Assembly (NCBI RefSeq): GCF_014356525.2
Contig: NC_052506.1
Coordinates: 8,921,698-8,985,697, forward strand
Direction of reading: 5' to 3'
Length of the DNA stretch: 64,000 bases
Source: Nilaparvata lugens
Lineage: Eukaryota; Arthropoda; Insecta; Hemiptera; Delphacidae
Shown here piece by piece: positions 54,053 to 63,727 of this stretch (its first letter is position 1; every line of letters starts with the position of its first letter). Both the position numbers and the translations under genes were made by a program. The notes under the pieces are model-generated. The model was not told where the DNA came from, ran no database searches, and worked only from the letters and a program-made list of their open reading frames with translations.

Positions 54053-54655
54053 TGGAACAATCTGGAAAACCCAGGTTGCTTGAGAATTCATTAACACTTG
54101 CTTGAGCCTACAACCAAACATAATACACTATTCAGTACACTCCTTGAAACTATACGAAGGTGTGCTATACAACAATGAAAATTTAAATATTTTTGGACAG
54201 AAAATTTTGTGGAAATCTAGAAGACATAACCTCATTTGGACTTTTAATGTTACCTAAATTTGGGAGAGAAATAGTACATGATATTCTTAGTTTTTCTCTC
54301 TCGATCAATCAATTAATTAATTAATTAATTAGTTTTTCTCTCCATGGAACAATCTGGAAAACTCAGGTTGCTTGATAATTCAATAACACTTGCTTGAGCA
54401 TACAACCAAACATAACACACTATTCAGTACATTTCCTTCAACTATTTCATTTCCTTGAAACTATACGACGGTGTGCTATACTAAAATGAGAATTTAAATA
54501 TTTTTGGACAGAGAATGTTGTGGAAATCTAGAAGACATAACCCCATATCGGACTTTTAATGTTAGTCTACCTAAATTTGGGAGAGAAATAGTACAAGGTA
54601 TTCTTAGTTTTTCTCTCCCGATCTGTGCTTCATTGTAAGAATGAATAAATAAAAT
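54053..54655. repeat. Direct duplication, period about 302 bp
   Basis: TGGAACAATCTGGAAAAC at 54053 recurs at 54355, followed in both by GGTTGCTTGA, CACTATTCAGTACA and GGAAATCTAGAAGACATAAC. The first copy ends in TTAATTAATTAATTAATTAG. Confidence 0.85.
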
Positions 54656-54756
54656 AAATGATTGAAACAACTTGAAACTATACTGCAATAACCTAATTTA
54701 CAGATGGAATTAAATAGAGAATGCATTTATTCAAATGCTAATTAATATATAATTAT

Positions 54757-54885
54757 TATTTAACGAAAATCCTAAATAAATGCTGTAAATCACCCCGAAG
54801 ACTTCTGCTACTGCAGGTGCAGATATTGACAACAGGGTTAACAGCTAGATGGAAATTCGATGAGAACTAATATCCAAAAATTATT
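54757..54885 (-). mobile_element. Repeat F (SINE-like body), copy 4, joined to a tRNA-like head
   Basis: On the minus strand the body begins with TTTTTGGATATTAGTTCTCA just after the tRNA-like sequence and continues through AACCCTGTTGTCAATATCTG to TTTAGGATTTTCGTTAAATA. tRNA head plus unrelated body is the SINE plan; that F is a SINE is inferred because other copies lack the head. Confidence 0.6.
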
Positions 54886-54958
54886 TGCCAGCCCGGGAAT
54901 CGAACCCGATACTTCCCGATTGCTAGTCAGGAATGCTTACCCTTACACCAAACTGACA
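54886..54958 (-). tRNA. tRNA-Ala(AGC)-like cloverleaf, probably a SINE head
   Basis: The 73-nt minus-strand sequence folds completely: acceptor TGTCAGT/GCTGGCA (seven pairs, two wobble), D arm GTGT/GCAT, anticodon stem CCTGA/TCGGG with loop CTAGCAA (anticodon AGC), five-base variable loop, T arm TCGGG/CCCGG with loop TTCGATT. A-box (TGGTGTAAGGG) and B-box (GGTTCGATTCC) are good, and TTTTT follows about 6 nt downstream. The Ala identity pair G3-U70 is absent (U-G instead) and CCA is not encoded. A repeat-derived tRNA relative is more likely than a housekeeping tRNA. Confidence 0.55.
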
Positions 54959-55122
54959 ATCTCTGGATAGCAGTGCTCATTTTATACGAAGCCATAGCGG
55001 CCAACCAGTTTACAAATGGAATTAAATAGAGAATGCATTTATTCAAATGCTAATTAATATATAATTATTATTTAACGAAAATCCTAAATAAATGCTGTAA
55101 ATCACCCCGAAGACTTTGGATA

Positions 55123-55247
55123 GTAGTTCTCATCGAATTTCCATCTAGCTGTTAACCCTGTTGTCAATATCTGCACCTGCAGTAGCAGAAGTCTTCGGGG
55201 TGATTTACAGCATTTATTTAGGATTTTCGTTAAATAATAATTATAAT
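55123..55247 (+). mobile_element. Repeat F, copy 5, head-to-head with a truncated F
   Basis: GTTCTCATCGAATTTCCATC to GGATTTTCGTTAAATAATAA reads on the plus strand and directly follows a truncated minus copy (55069-55117), forming an imperfect palindrome. Confidence 0.72.
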
Positions 55248-55250
55248 AAC

Positions 55251-55836
55251 CTAATTCTTGGACATACTTCTATCAAAATTCGGAAAGGGAAAGTTTTGGG
55301 CTAGGTCTGTTGGTCAATTCATGATTTGTGTATTATGGAATGTAAAATAAATAAATAGGACGGTGAGCAACAATTACACACAAATAAGAAATGTGTGTTT
55401 GATTGGTGGCGTGTGTGATTGGCCAGCTAGCCGTTGGCAGTCGGGCTGCATGGTGGGAGGGCGGTAGGGGGAGGTCACAATCTCATTAGCGGTCTCATTA
55501 TTCGTGTAGGAGGTTTGTGGGCGCCCCGCCCCTATTAAACTTGAAGCCAGTTCACTCTGATGAGCCACCGCTTCACTGTGCCACTGTACCACAACTGCTA
55601 TGTCCCATCACATCACCCACAACCACGGTAGTAACCCACCGCATACAAAGCTGCACGTCTTCTACAGTTCTCTCCTACACTGTGGCCAACTTGACATGTA
55701 TCTAAAGCTAAACTATATTGTGGAAAATATCCCGGAATTTGACCCTAAAAATATTGTTATAATAAATGGTAAATATTGTTCTGTTATGGTTTGATTCCCA
55801 CTTTATATGGTTGTATTCAAACTGTATAATTTGTAT
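55251..55836. other. Unique, locally GC-rich sequence
   Basis: 55375-55640 is the most GC-rich unique stretch in this part (GGGCGCCCCGCCCC near 55519). Overlapping frames on both strands have no recognised motif. Confidence 0.4.
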
Positions 55837-56811
55837 AGGGTGTTTCAGAAGTAGTCTCGAACATTTTAGGGCATTGTTCCTGGATGATAGGAGACTACAA
55901 ATGTCGTATTTGAAGTGTCCAAAACTCAGCGGTTATCCTTATAGCTGTCATTTTGTTTTTTCACTTGGAAATTTTTATCTCAAGAACAAAATGCTGTATT
56001 GATCTGAAATTTGGCTTGAATATTTATGCTATAAAGACTCATCTTTAAAAAAAAAAATATGTAAATTTTCAAAATGGCGGCCATTTTTAAATTTTTGATT
56101 CCAAATTTAACGAAAACCGTTCACTTCACAGAAAATTTACAAGAGACAAAAGAGTTGGAAAATTTTATCAAGATTTCATTATTTATAAATATTAGTTGAA
56201 GTATAACAGAGAAATTGATTCTTTTCGTACAATCATACTTTTACAAGACAAACAAGATCATCTGAAAACATTGTAAAATCAGCTGTATGGCCATATGGAG
56301 CCATACCGAGTTTCAAAGCTTCATCTTAAATACAATTGGAATTAAAAATTTAATATTGATGTTTAAATGGTGAAAAGTGGTCATGCATGCAGTACAAAAG
56401 ACATTAATTTCTCTATTATTCTTTGATCAGTCTTAATAAGGCATCCTTGGAATCTTGATAAAATTTGCTAACTTTTTTGTACTTGTAAATTTTCTGTAAA
56501 GTGAACGGTTTTCGTGAAATTTGCCATCAAAAATTCAAAATGGCCGCCATTTTAAAAATTTACATAGCTATTTTTTTATTTTATTTTTTATAAAGTTGAG
56601 TCTTTATAGCATAAATATCCATGCCAAATTTCAGATCAATAAAACATTTCATTCTTGAGATAAAAATTACCAAGTGAAAAAACAATATGGCAGCTATAAG
56701 GATAACAGCTGAGTTTTGGACACTTCAAATACGACATTTGTAGTCTCCTATCATCCAGGAACAATACCCTAGAATGTTCGACACTACTTCTGAAACACCC
56801 TGTATATATAG
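55837..56811. mobile_element. T1 MITE, complete, about 330-bp inverted termini
   Basis: AGGGTGTTTCAGAAGTAGT and ACTACTTCTGAAACACCCT are the ends. The arms stay paired through AGGAGACTACAAATGTCGTA, AAAATGGCGGCCATTTTTAA and ACGAAAACCGTTCACTTCAC. The centre is unique AT-rich sequence. A deleted relative is at 15771. Confidence 0.88.
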
Positions 56812-57136
56812 AATATTCCGGAATGTAGACCCTGAGTAAGTTATGGTTACAGTAAATACGAGACGTGTTTTGAAATTAAGAACCTTTTGGACATAAAATA
56901 CAAGTGAAGTAAATTGTTTCTTAAAAATAATACTGTCATTCATAGAGCGGACATGAACGAGAATCATAATTTCAATTTATCCTGCAGGCATTGCAAAAGA
57001 GACTAAAAAGTGTTTTAAAAGGGGGGAAGGTGCTATTGTCATATTGATTGTAATATTTCACTAGGAGCAACGCATTTGGAAAACACTCTAATAAGATAAC
57101 TTGAATCTCCAGGGTTTAATGAGCAGCAAAATATAG
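56812..57136. other. No recognised feature
   Basis: Unique sequence up to the target duplication AGCAAAATATAG at 57125-57136. Confidence 0.4.
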
Positions 57137-58260
57137 ATATTAAATGAAAAAGACTAAGAAATTGTCAAAAAACCACAGATTTATTGATACTTAGAAAGAC
57201 CGGTCTTAGTCTATTTTGCTTTTTGTGTAGTTGAGAAGTTGATATTGTAATTATTCATATTAAATGAAAAAGACTAAGAAATTGTCAAAAAACCACAGAT
57301 TTATTGATACTAGAAAGACCGGTCTTAGTCTATTTTGCTTTTTGTGTAGTTGAGAAGTTGATATTGTAATATTCATATTAAATGAAAAAGACTAAGAAAT
57401 TGTCAAAAAACCACAGATTTATTGATACTTAGAAAGACCGGTCTTAGTCTATTTTGCTTTTTGTGTAGTTGAGAAGTTGATATTGTAATTATTCATATTA
57501 AATGAAAAAGACTAAGAAATTGTCAAAAAACCACAGATTTATTGATACTTAGAAAGACCGGTCTTAGTCTATTTTGCTTTTTGTGTAGTTGAGAAGTTGA
57601 TATTGTAATTATTCATATTAAATGAAAAAGACCAAGAAATTGTCAGAAAACCACAGATTTATTGATACTTAGAAAGACCGGTCTTAGTCTATTTTGCTTT
57701 TTGTGTAGTTGAGAAGTTGATATTGTAATTACTCATATTGAATGAAAAAGACTAAGAAATTGTCAAAAAACCACAGATTTATTGATACTTAGAAAGACCG
57801 GTCTTAGTCTATTTTGCTTTTTGTGTAGTTGAGAAGTTGATATTGTAATTATTCATATTAAATGAAAAAGACTAAGAAATTGTCAAAAAACCACAGATTT
57901 ATTGATACTTAGAAAGACCGGTCTTAGTCTATTTTGCTTTTTGTGTAGTTGAGAAGTTGATATTGTAATTATTCATATTAAATGAAAAAGACCAAGAAAT
58001 TGTCAGAAAACCACAGATTTATTGATACTTAGAAAGACCGGTCTTAGTCTATTTTGCTTTTTGTGTAGTTGAGAAGTTGATATTGTAATTACTCATATTG
58101 AATGAAAAAGACTAAGAAATTGTCAAAAAACCACAGATTTATTGATACTTAGAAAGACCGGTCTTTCTAAGTATCAATAAATCTGTGGTTTTTTAACAAT
58201 TTCTTAGTCTTTTTCATTTAATATGAATAATTACAATATCAACTTCTCAACTACACAAAA
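57137..58260. repeat. Tandem array of a 120-bp H2 arm unit, flanked by a 12-bp target duplication
   Basis: Nine units start with AAATGAAAAAGACTAAG near 57142, 57262, 57380, 57500, 57620, 57740, 57860, 57980 and 58100. Each carries CAAAAAACCACAGATTTATT, AGAAAGACCGGTCTTAGTCT and TTTTGTGTAGTTGAGAAGTT. The final unit closes into an inverted arm. AGCAAAATATAG flanks the array at 57125-57136 and 58261-58272. The hammerhead-like core itself is deleted from every unit. Confidence 0.92.
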
Positions 58261-58272
58261 AGCAAAATATAG

Positions 58273-58562
58273 AATTGAAAAGGAGAAAGGCGTCCACAAA
58301 CCAAACTGGTTCTTGAAAACCTGGATAAGTCTATCTACTCAAATTCAATGAAACGCATCAAATAAGTATTTCTATTTTCATTTGTGGAATGCTAAAATCT
58401 AAGACATAAATTCAAGTTGAGAAGAGATTAAATCAGAGTAATAAAAAACCAAGTAACGAGCAATTAGGGAACTTAACCGTTTCAAATGAACTAGAATATT
58501 AGCCCGAGTGGAGAGGAGATTTAATTGAGCTTGATTTAGATAAACGGAGCAAAGTTATCAGG
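58273..58562. other. No recognised feature
   Basis: Unique sequence between the array and the 1.6-kb duplication. Confidence 0.35.
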
Positions 58563-58930
58563 GAGCGATCAAAATAACTTGTGAATAGGAGACAGAGGCG
58601 GCAATTCATTTCAATTGTGGACCAACTGAAGTCGTCGGTGGCTAGAACAGCTAGATAGCGCCAGCTGTCGCCGCCATCTTGCCATGTTGCGAGGAGATTT
58701 GTTGCGTGGCCCGACAAATATTTCTTCATTATCAATTTCCATCCAAGCTAAAAGCACAACTGGATGGATGCTACCTTGCTCCTTTTTTTCTATTAAGTTA
58801 ACCATATTAATGACTGCTAGCGCCCTAAAGTAGTCTATTTCCAAAACCAAGTTTGAATTAGTTATTTGATGGAAATTAGTCATAATGAATAGTCTCCAGT
58901 TCAAAACTAAACAAAGTCCTTCTCTCTTAA

Positions 58931-59143
58931 GGTAGGCGCACACAGATCGTCATCGGACGGACGGCACGCATCGGACGGATCGGACGATTAGATTTGATGC
59001 ATTGTTTTCAATTGGAGTGCACATACCTATCACCATCGTATATATAGGTATGCGCACTCCAATTGAAAACAATGTATCAAATCTAATCGTCCGATCCGTC
59101 CGATGCGTGCCGTCCGTCCGATGACGATCTGTGTGCGCCTACC
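58931..59143. mobile_element. Palindromic MITE with TTAA target duplication, copy 1
   Basis: Starts GGTAGGCGCACACAGATCGT and ends ACGATCTGTGTGCGCCTACC, with near-perfect arms of about 100 bp around CACCATCGTATATATAGG. TTAA flanks both sides (58927-58930 and 59144-59147), as in piggyBac-type elements. Confidence 0.88.
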
Positions 59144-59509
59144 TTAAATAAGAAGAAATTGATATAGTTTCGGATGAGTATAAAATGTTCACTTTAGAGA
59201 CTATTGTGTATAATATACATGAAGATATTTTGTATGTAGAGTCAGCTACGATAAATACCTTATTTGCAGTAACAAGGAATGAGTTCGAGTGATCGTGAAC
59301 ATACCTGAAAAAAGAGAAAAATAAACGAATTAGAAATACAGTAGTTGAGGTTTTCGAAACTAAATCAATGAATAATTAAGATTAAAATGTAATATGATAT
59401 AAGAATACGATAAATATAGTACATTTTTTCTAAAAATCTTATTAAACAACACTTCTTACACAATGATACACAATAACTTGTAACAACGGAATATCATTTA
59501 TATTTTTGA

Positions 59510-60150
59510 CTAGTAGGTAACCCGAACTCCGCAAGGATCCAAAACTTGAAAAACTGAAAACTTGACGTACTGGAATCTTGAAGAATCTAAAATAGGGCAA
59601 TAACCATCCTCAGTAAATTAATAATCTATAATGCAGAGTTTCATGTTAATCAGTTCAGTAGTTCAGACGTCATTCGTGAATTTTCCTATCCCCTACATGT
59701 ATGAGGCGATTCTTTCATCTATATATTATATAAAAGCGAAATGGCACTCACTGACTGACTGACTGACTGACTCACTCACTAAGCTGGGGTTTAATAATCT
59801 TGTGTTAGAAGGAATTTGAAATAACGCCAAAGACACGCCCAAAATTAGCGTTTTCTCAGTTGTTTCATCAAGTAATAGACAGAAAATGTTCAAATTTTGT
59901 ACAGAGGTTTCGCTAGGGTCTAAAAACTTTGTAATTAGGTGACTTTGATATTTCATCAAAGATACGCCCAAAATCAGCGTTTTTCTCAGCTTTCTGCGTT
60001 TTCAGAAACAGCATAGATTCTGCTGAAAATTGGAACAGTGTTAGCCAGTAAAATAGTGATATTTAGTGGAAAAAGCTTCTCAGTTTATTGAAACTGATGT
60101 CGGTCATTGATGAGATTATTTAATTATCAAGAATATCAAATAAGTGTGCT
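59510..60150. repeat. Repeat Y, copy 2
   Basis: TAGGTAACCCGAACTCCGCA, CAGTTCAGTAGTTCAGACGT and TATAAAAGCGAAATGGCACT followed by GACTGACTGACTGAC. The short tandem and TATATAAAAG start match 35323. The limits are uncertain. Confidence 0.5.
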
Positions 60151-60525
60151 TATAAAAGAGCGATCAAAATAACTTGTGAATAGGAGACAGAGGCGGCAAT
60201 TCATTTCAATTGTGGACCAACTGAAGTCGTCGGTGGCTAGAACAGCTAGATAGCGCCAGCTGTCGCCGCCATCTTGCCATGTTGCGAGGAGATTTGTTGC
60301 GTGGCCCGACAAATATTTCTTCATTATCAATTTCCATCCAAGCTAAAAGCACAACTGGATGGATGCTACCTTGCTCCTTTTTTTCTATTAAGTTAACCAT
60401 ATTAATGACTGCTAGCGCCCTAAAGTAGTCTATTTCCAAAACCAAGTTTGAATTAGTTATTTGATGGAAATTAGTCATAATGAATAGTCTCCAGTTCAAA
60501 ACTAAACAAAGTCCTTCTCTCTTAA

Positions 60526-60738
60526 GGTAGGCGCACACAGATCGTCATCGGACGGACGGCACGCATCGGACGGATCGGACGATTAGATTTGATGCATTGT
60601 TTTCAATTGGAGTGCACATACCTATCACCATCGTATATATAGGTATGCGCACTCCAATTGAAAACAATGTATCAAATCTAATCGTCCGATCCGTCCGATG
60701 CGTGCCGTCCGTCCGATGACGATCTGTGTGCGCCTACC
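60526..60738. mobile_element. Palindromic MITE with TTAA target duplication, copy 2
   Basis: Duplicate of 58931-59143 in the second 1595-bp unit; TTAA at 60522-60525 and 60739-60742. Confidence 0.88.
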
Positions 60739-61757
60739 TTAAATAAGAAGAAATTGATATAGTTTCGGATGAGTATAAAATGTTCCCATTTAGAGACTAT
60801 TGTGTGTAATATACATGAAGATATTTTGTATGTAGAGTCAGCTACGATAAATACCTTATTTGAAGTGACAAGGAATGAGTTCAAGTGATCGTGAACATAC
60901 CTGAAAAGAGAGAAAAATAAACGAATTAGAAATACAGTAGTTGAGGTTTTCGAAACTGAATCAATGAATAATTAAGATTAAAATGTAATATGATATAAGA
61001 ATACGATAAATATAGTACATTTTTCCTAAAAATCTTATTAAACAACACTTCTTACACAATGATACACAATAACTTGTAACAACGGAATATCATTTATATT
61101 TTTGACTAGTAGGTAACCCGAACTCCGCAAGGATCCAAAACTTGAAAAACTGAAAACTTGACGTACTGGAATCTTGAAGAATCTAAAATAGGGCAATAAC
61201 CATCCTCAGTAAATTAATAATCTATAATGCAGAGTTTCATGTTAATCAGTTCAGTAGTTCAGACGTCATTCGTGAATTTTCCTATCCCCTACATGTATGA
61301 GGCGATTCTTTCATCTATATATTATATAAAAGCGAAATGGCACTCACTGACTGACTGACTGACTGACTCACTCACTAAGCTGGGGTTTAATAATATTGTG
61401 TTCGAAGGAATTTGAAATAACGCCAAAGACACGCCCAAAATTAGCGTTTTCTCAGTTGTTTCATCAAGTAATAGACAGAAAATGTTCAAATTTTGTACAG
61501 AGGTTTCGCTAGGGTCTAAAAACTTTGTAATTAGGTGACTTTGATATTTCATCAAAGATACGCCCAAAATCAGCGTTTTTCTCAGCTTTTCTGCGTTTTC
61601 AGAAACAGCATAGATTCTGCTGAAAATTGGAACAGTGTTAGCCAGTAAAATAGTGATATTTAGTGGAAAAAGCTTCTCAGTTTATTGAAACTGATGTCGG
61701 TCATTGATGAGATTATTTAATTATCAAGAATATCAAATAAGTGTGCTTATAAAAGAG

Positions 61758-62652
61758 CAAAATGTGGAAGGCTTGCACGTGGTGAGGTAGACTTTCATAC
61801 AAGAATTTATTGAGAAGCAGGTAATTTCAACTAAGTTTGACTACGGTTGAAAAGATTCAAAAGACCGGAGAGGGGTGGAATGTTGTTGCAGAGTGCCAAA
61901 GAGATCCGAAGAAAGCCAGCTTCTCATTCGAAGGAGAGAGATTTTGTGGTGATGCATGCGTACAGTGAAGACTTGTGCTCTTCAATTTGGTTGCCTCTCA
62001 TCGAGCAAATACGACGAATAGCCGTGCACACAATATGAGCCTTTTCGGCTAGCAACGCATCAACCAACATTCCCAGCCGAATGCTGTTTGACAACTGAAC
62101 CTATCACGCTGAAATCCTGAGATACCCTCCCGGGACCGTCTTTACTCATCTTTTTCTCATTCTGCTCCACTAGATTTTTCTTCCTTTTCTTCTCCATTTA
62201 TTCTTTCCCTTCCCTCTAGTTTTCCTTCCGACTTCAAACCACCCATCCGTTTCGAAATTATGGAAAACCCTTTTGCTTCCCCCATCACAACAAACACTGG
62301 ATTCTTTCCAGAACCATTTTTCTTAGCTGGAAAACTGGGCTGTTGTTTCCAAACGATGAACTCGCTATTGAACCTATATGAAAATATGGGCTATTTGAAT
62401 TGGAATGAATTTGCTTTCATACCCAGTGAATGCTTGAGAATAACTAATTTTTACTAACTGTTATATCTATATTCATTTATTGTACAATATACTTTCATCA
62501 TAATAATATTATGATCAAAGAGAAAAAACTACTGTGTGCCTTTACTATTTCTCTCCCAAATTTTGATCAAAAGTTTATATTGTCCAAATGAGGTTATGAA
62601 TCACATCACTGATTGAACACACTTTTTGATTTTCGATCCAGAAAAAGTAATG
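61758..62652. other. Unique sequence, no gene recognised
   Basis: Pyrimidine-rich at 62140-62240. Frames at 61847 and 62260 have no motif. 62560-62610 resembles, in reverse, the GACATAACCTCAT repeat seen at 12380. Confidence 0.4.
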
Positions 62653-62813
62653 CCATAGAGAAACGATAGCATAAGTAGATATCCCATGATATAGGGCGTT
62701 TATGTCGCAACTTTTACTGTTATCCCAAGCCGATAGTTCACGTAGTTCTTTCCCATGCAGCTGTGTGTCGCTGGTAGTCTCTCAAATTGTGCCGTTCATA
62801 CACTCTCACCCCA
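62653..62813. mobile_element. M1 MITE, copy 7, right half missing
   Basis: CATAGAGAAACGATAGCATA to ATACACTCTCACCCCAA. The right inverted arm is absent. Confidence 0.82.
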
Positions 62814-63046
62814 ATAATTTTCAGTATTCATTATTATTTAAAAGTAATTCATAATTCAGAAATGAGATGGATTAGAAATTATCATTTTACTTCTAACAAC
62901 ACTATATACAAAAAAACTTTGAAAATAAAATATCCAACTTTCAGAACAGCTCGTAATCAACAATTACAGCAATTGAATTTTAAATATTAGCCTACTTATG
63001 GCAATAAAAAAGTGAACTTTGGACAAAAGTGGTCATGCATAGTCAA
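62814..63046. other. No recognised feature
   Basis: AT-rich unique sequence with a short frame of no recognised type. Confidence 0.35.
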
Positions 63047-63080
63047 GTGTACGGGAATAGATAAAATATTTCAAAAATAG

Positions 63081-63264
63081 TTTATAAAATAGAATTATAG
63101 TACCCTTTAAAATTAATAAAATAATAAAACAAGAATACAAATTGTAACTACTAGTTTCGGTGATCACACCATCTTCAGGTTATAAATGTTTTATTATTTT
63201 TTTTATTTTAAAGGGTACTATAATTCTATTTTATAAATACAAGAAAGTAGCCCTGAATTCATAC
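63081..63264 (-). mobile_element. H1 fold-back element, copy 5, with 13-bp target duplication
   Basis: ATTTCAAAAATAG at 63068-63080 and 63265-63277 flanks the insert, and the neighbouring duplicate gives a near-empty site. Arms TATAGTACCCTTTAAAAT and TTTTAAAGGGTACTATA enclose the hammerhead-like motif; tail AAGTAGCCC is on the right. Confidence 0.9.
63141..63188 (-). ncRNA. Hammerhead-ribozyme-like motif with canonical C3/G8
   Basis: Minus strand: stem I UAAC/GUUA, core CUGAAGA (canonical CUGANGA) plus one extra U, stem II GGUG-UGAU-CACC, GAA, stem III AC-UA-GU, H17 = A at 63149. This copy is the best candidate for activity in the window. Confidence 0.68.
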
Positions 63265-63727
63265 ATTTCAAAAATAGTATTCGACTATATGACATTCATT
63301 CACATTCAAAACAAGAATTCAATTCACATTGGAACTCGAGTATATTACACATTCAAATACTTAATTAATAAATTCACCAATCACCATTGGAATACAATAT
63401 CTATGGACCATGTTTCAGAATCTTGGGAACTGAAAAAAAGTAAAAATCTATCACCAAATTATCAATAAATTCAGACAGCCTAAGTGAACGGGAATAAAAT
63501 ATTTCAAAAAAGTAGGCTATTCGAGTATATGACATTCATTCACATTCAAATAAAGAATTAAATTCACATTGGAACTCCAGTATATTACACATTCAAATAC
63601 TTGATTAATAAATTCACCAATCACCATTGGAATACAATATCTACGGACCATGTTTCAGAATCTTGGGAACTGAAAAAAAGTGAAAATCTATTAACAAATT
63701 ATCAATGAATTCAGACAGCCTAAGAAG

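Larger units (their letters stand above)
54703..55112. repeat. Direct duplication flanking the tRNA-like sequence, period 302 bp
   Basis: GGAATTAAATAGAGAATGCA at about 54714 recurs at about 55017 and continues identically through repeat F (AAATCACCCCGAAGACTT). The tRNA-like segment lies between the copies. Confidence 0.85.
58563..61757. repeat. Tandem duplication of a 1595-bp unit (58563-60157 and 60158-61757)
   Basis: GAGCGATCAAAATAACTTGT starts both units, and the end of unit 2 (AAAAGAGCAAAATG) shares GAGC at the breakpoint. The copies are nearly identical, including a TTAA-flanked MITE and repeat Y. Minus-strand frames (QDGGDSWRYLAVLATDDFSW) are duplicated with it and show no family signature. 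Confidence 0.93.
63047..63723. repeat. Tandem duplication, first copy split by an H1 insertion
   Basis: CGGGAATA plus ATATTTCAAAAATAG then TATATGACATTCATTCACAT occurs from 63052 (interrupted at 63080) and again from 63489. The shared part continues through AATTCACCAATCACCATTGG to AATTCAGACAGCCTAAG. Confidence 0.85.

Noticed and set aside
54886..54958. Functional housekeeping tRNA-Ala gene
   Set aside because: The G3-U70 identity pair is missing and it is fused to a dispersed repeat body; kept as tRNA-like only.
57137..58260. Array of active hammerhead monomers (retrozyme-like concatemer)
   Set aside because: The catalytic core is deleted from every unit; only the bases around the cleavage point remain.
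58499..58943. Two overlapping duplicated minus-strand frames
   Set aside because: They overlap in different phases, and persistence in both copies is explained by the recent 1.6-kb duplication. One begins in the TTAA MITE region.
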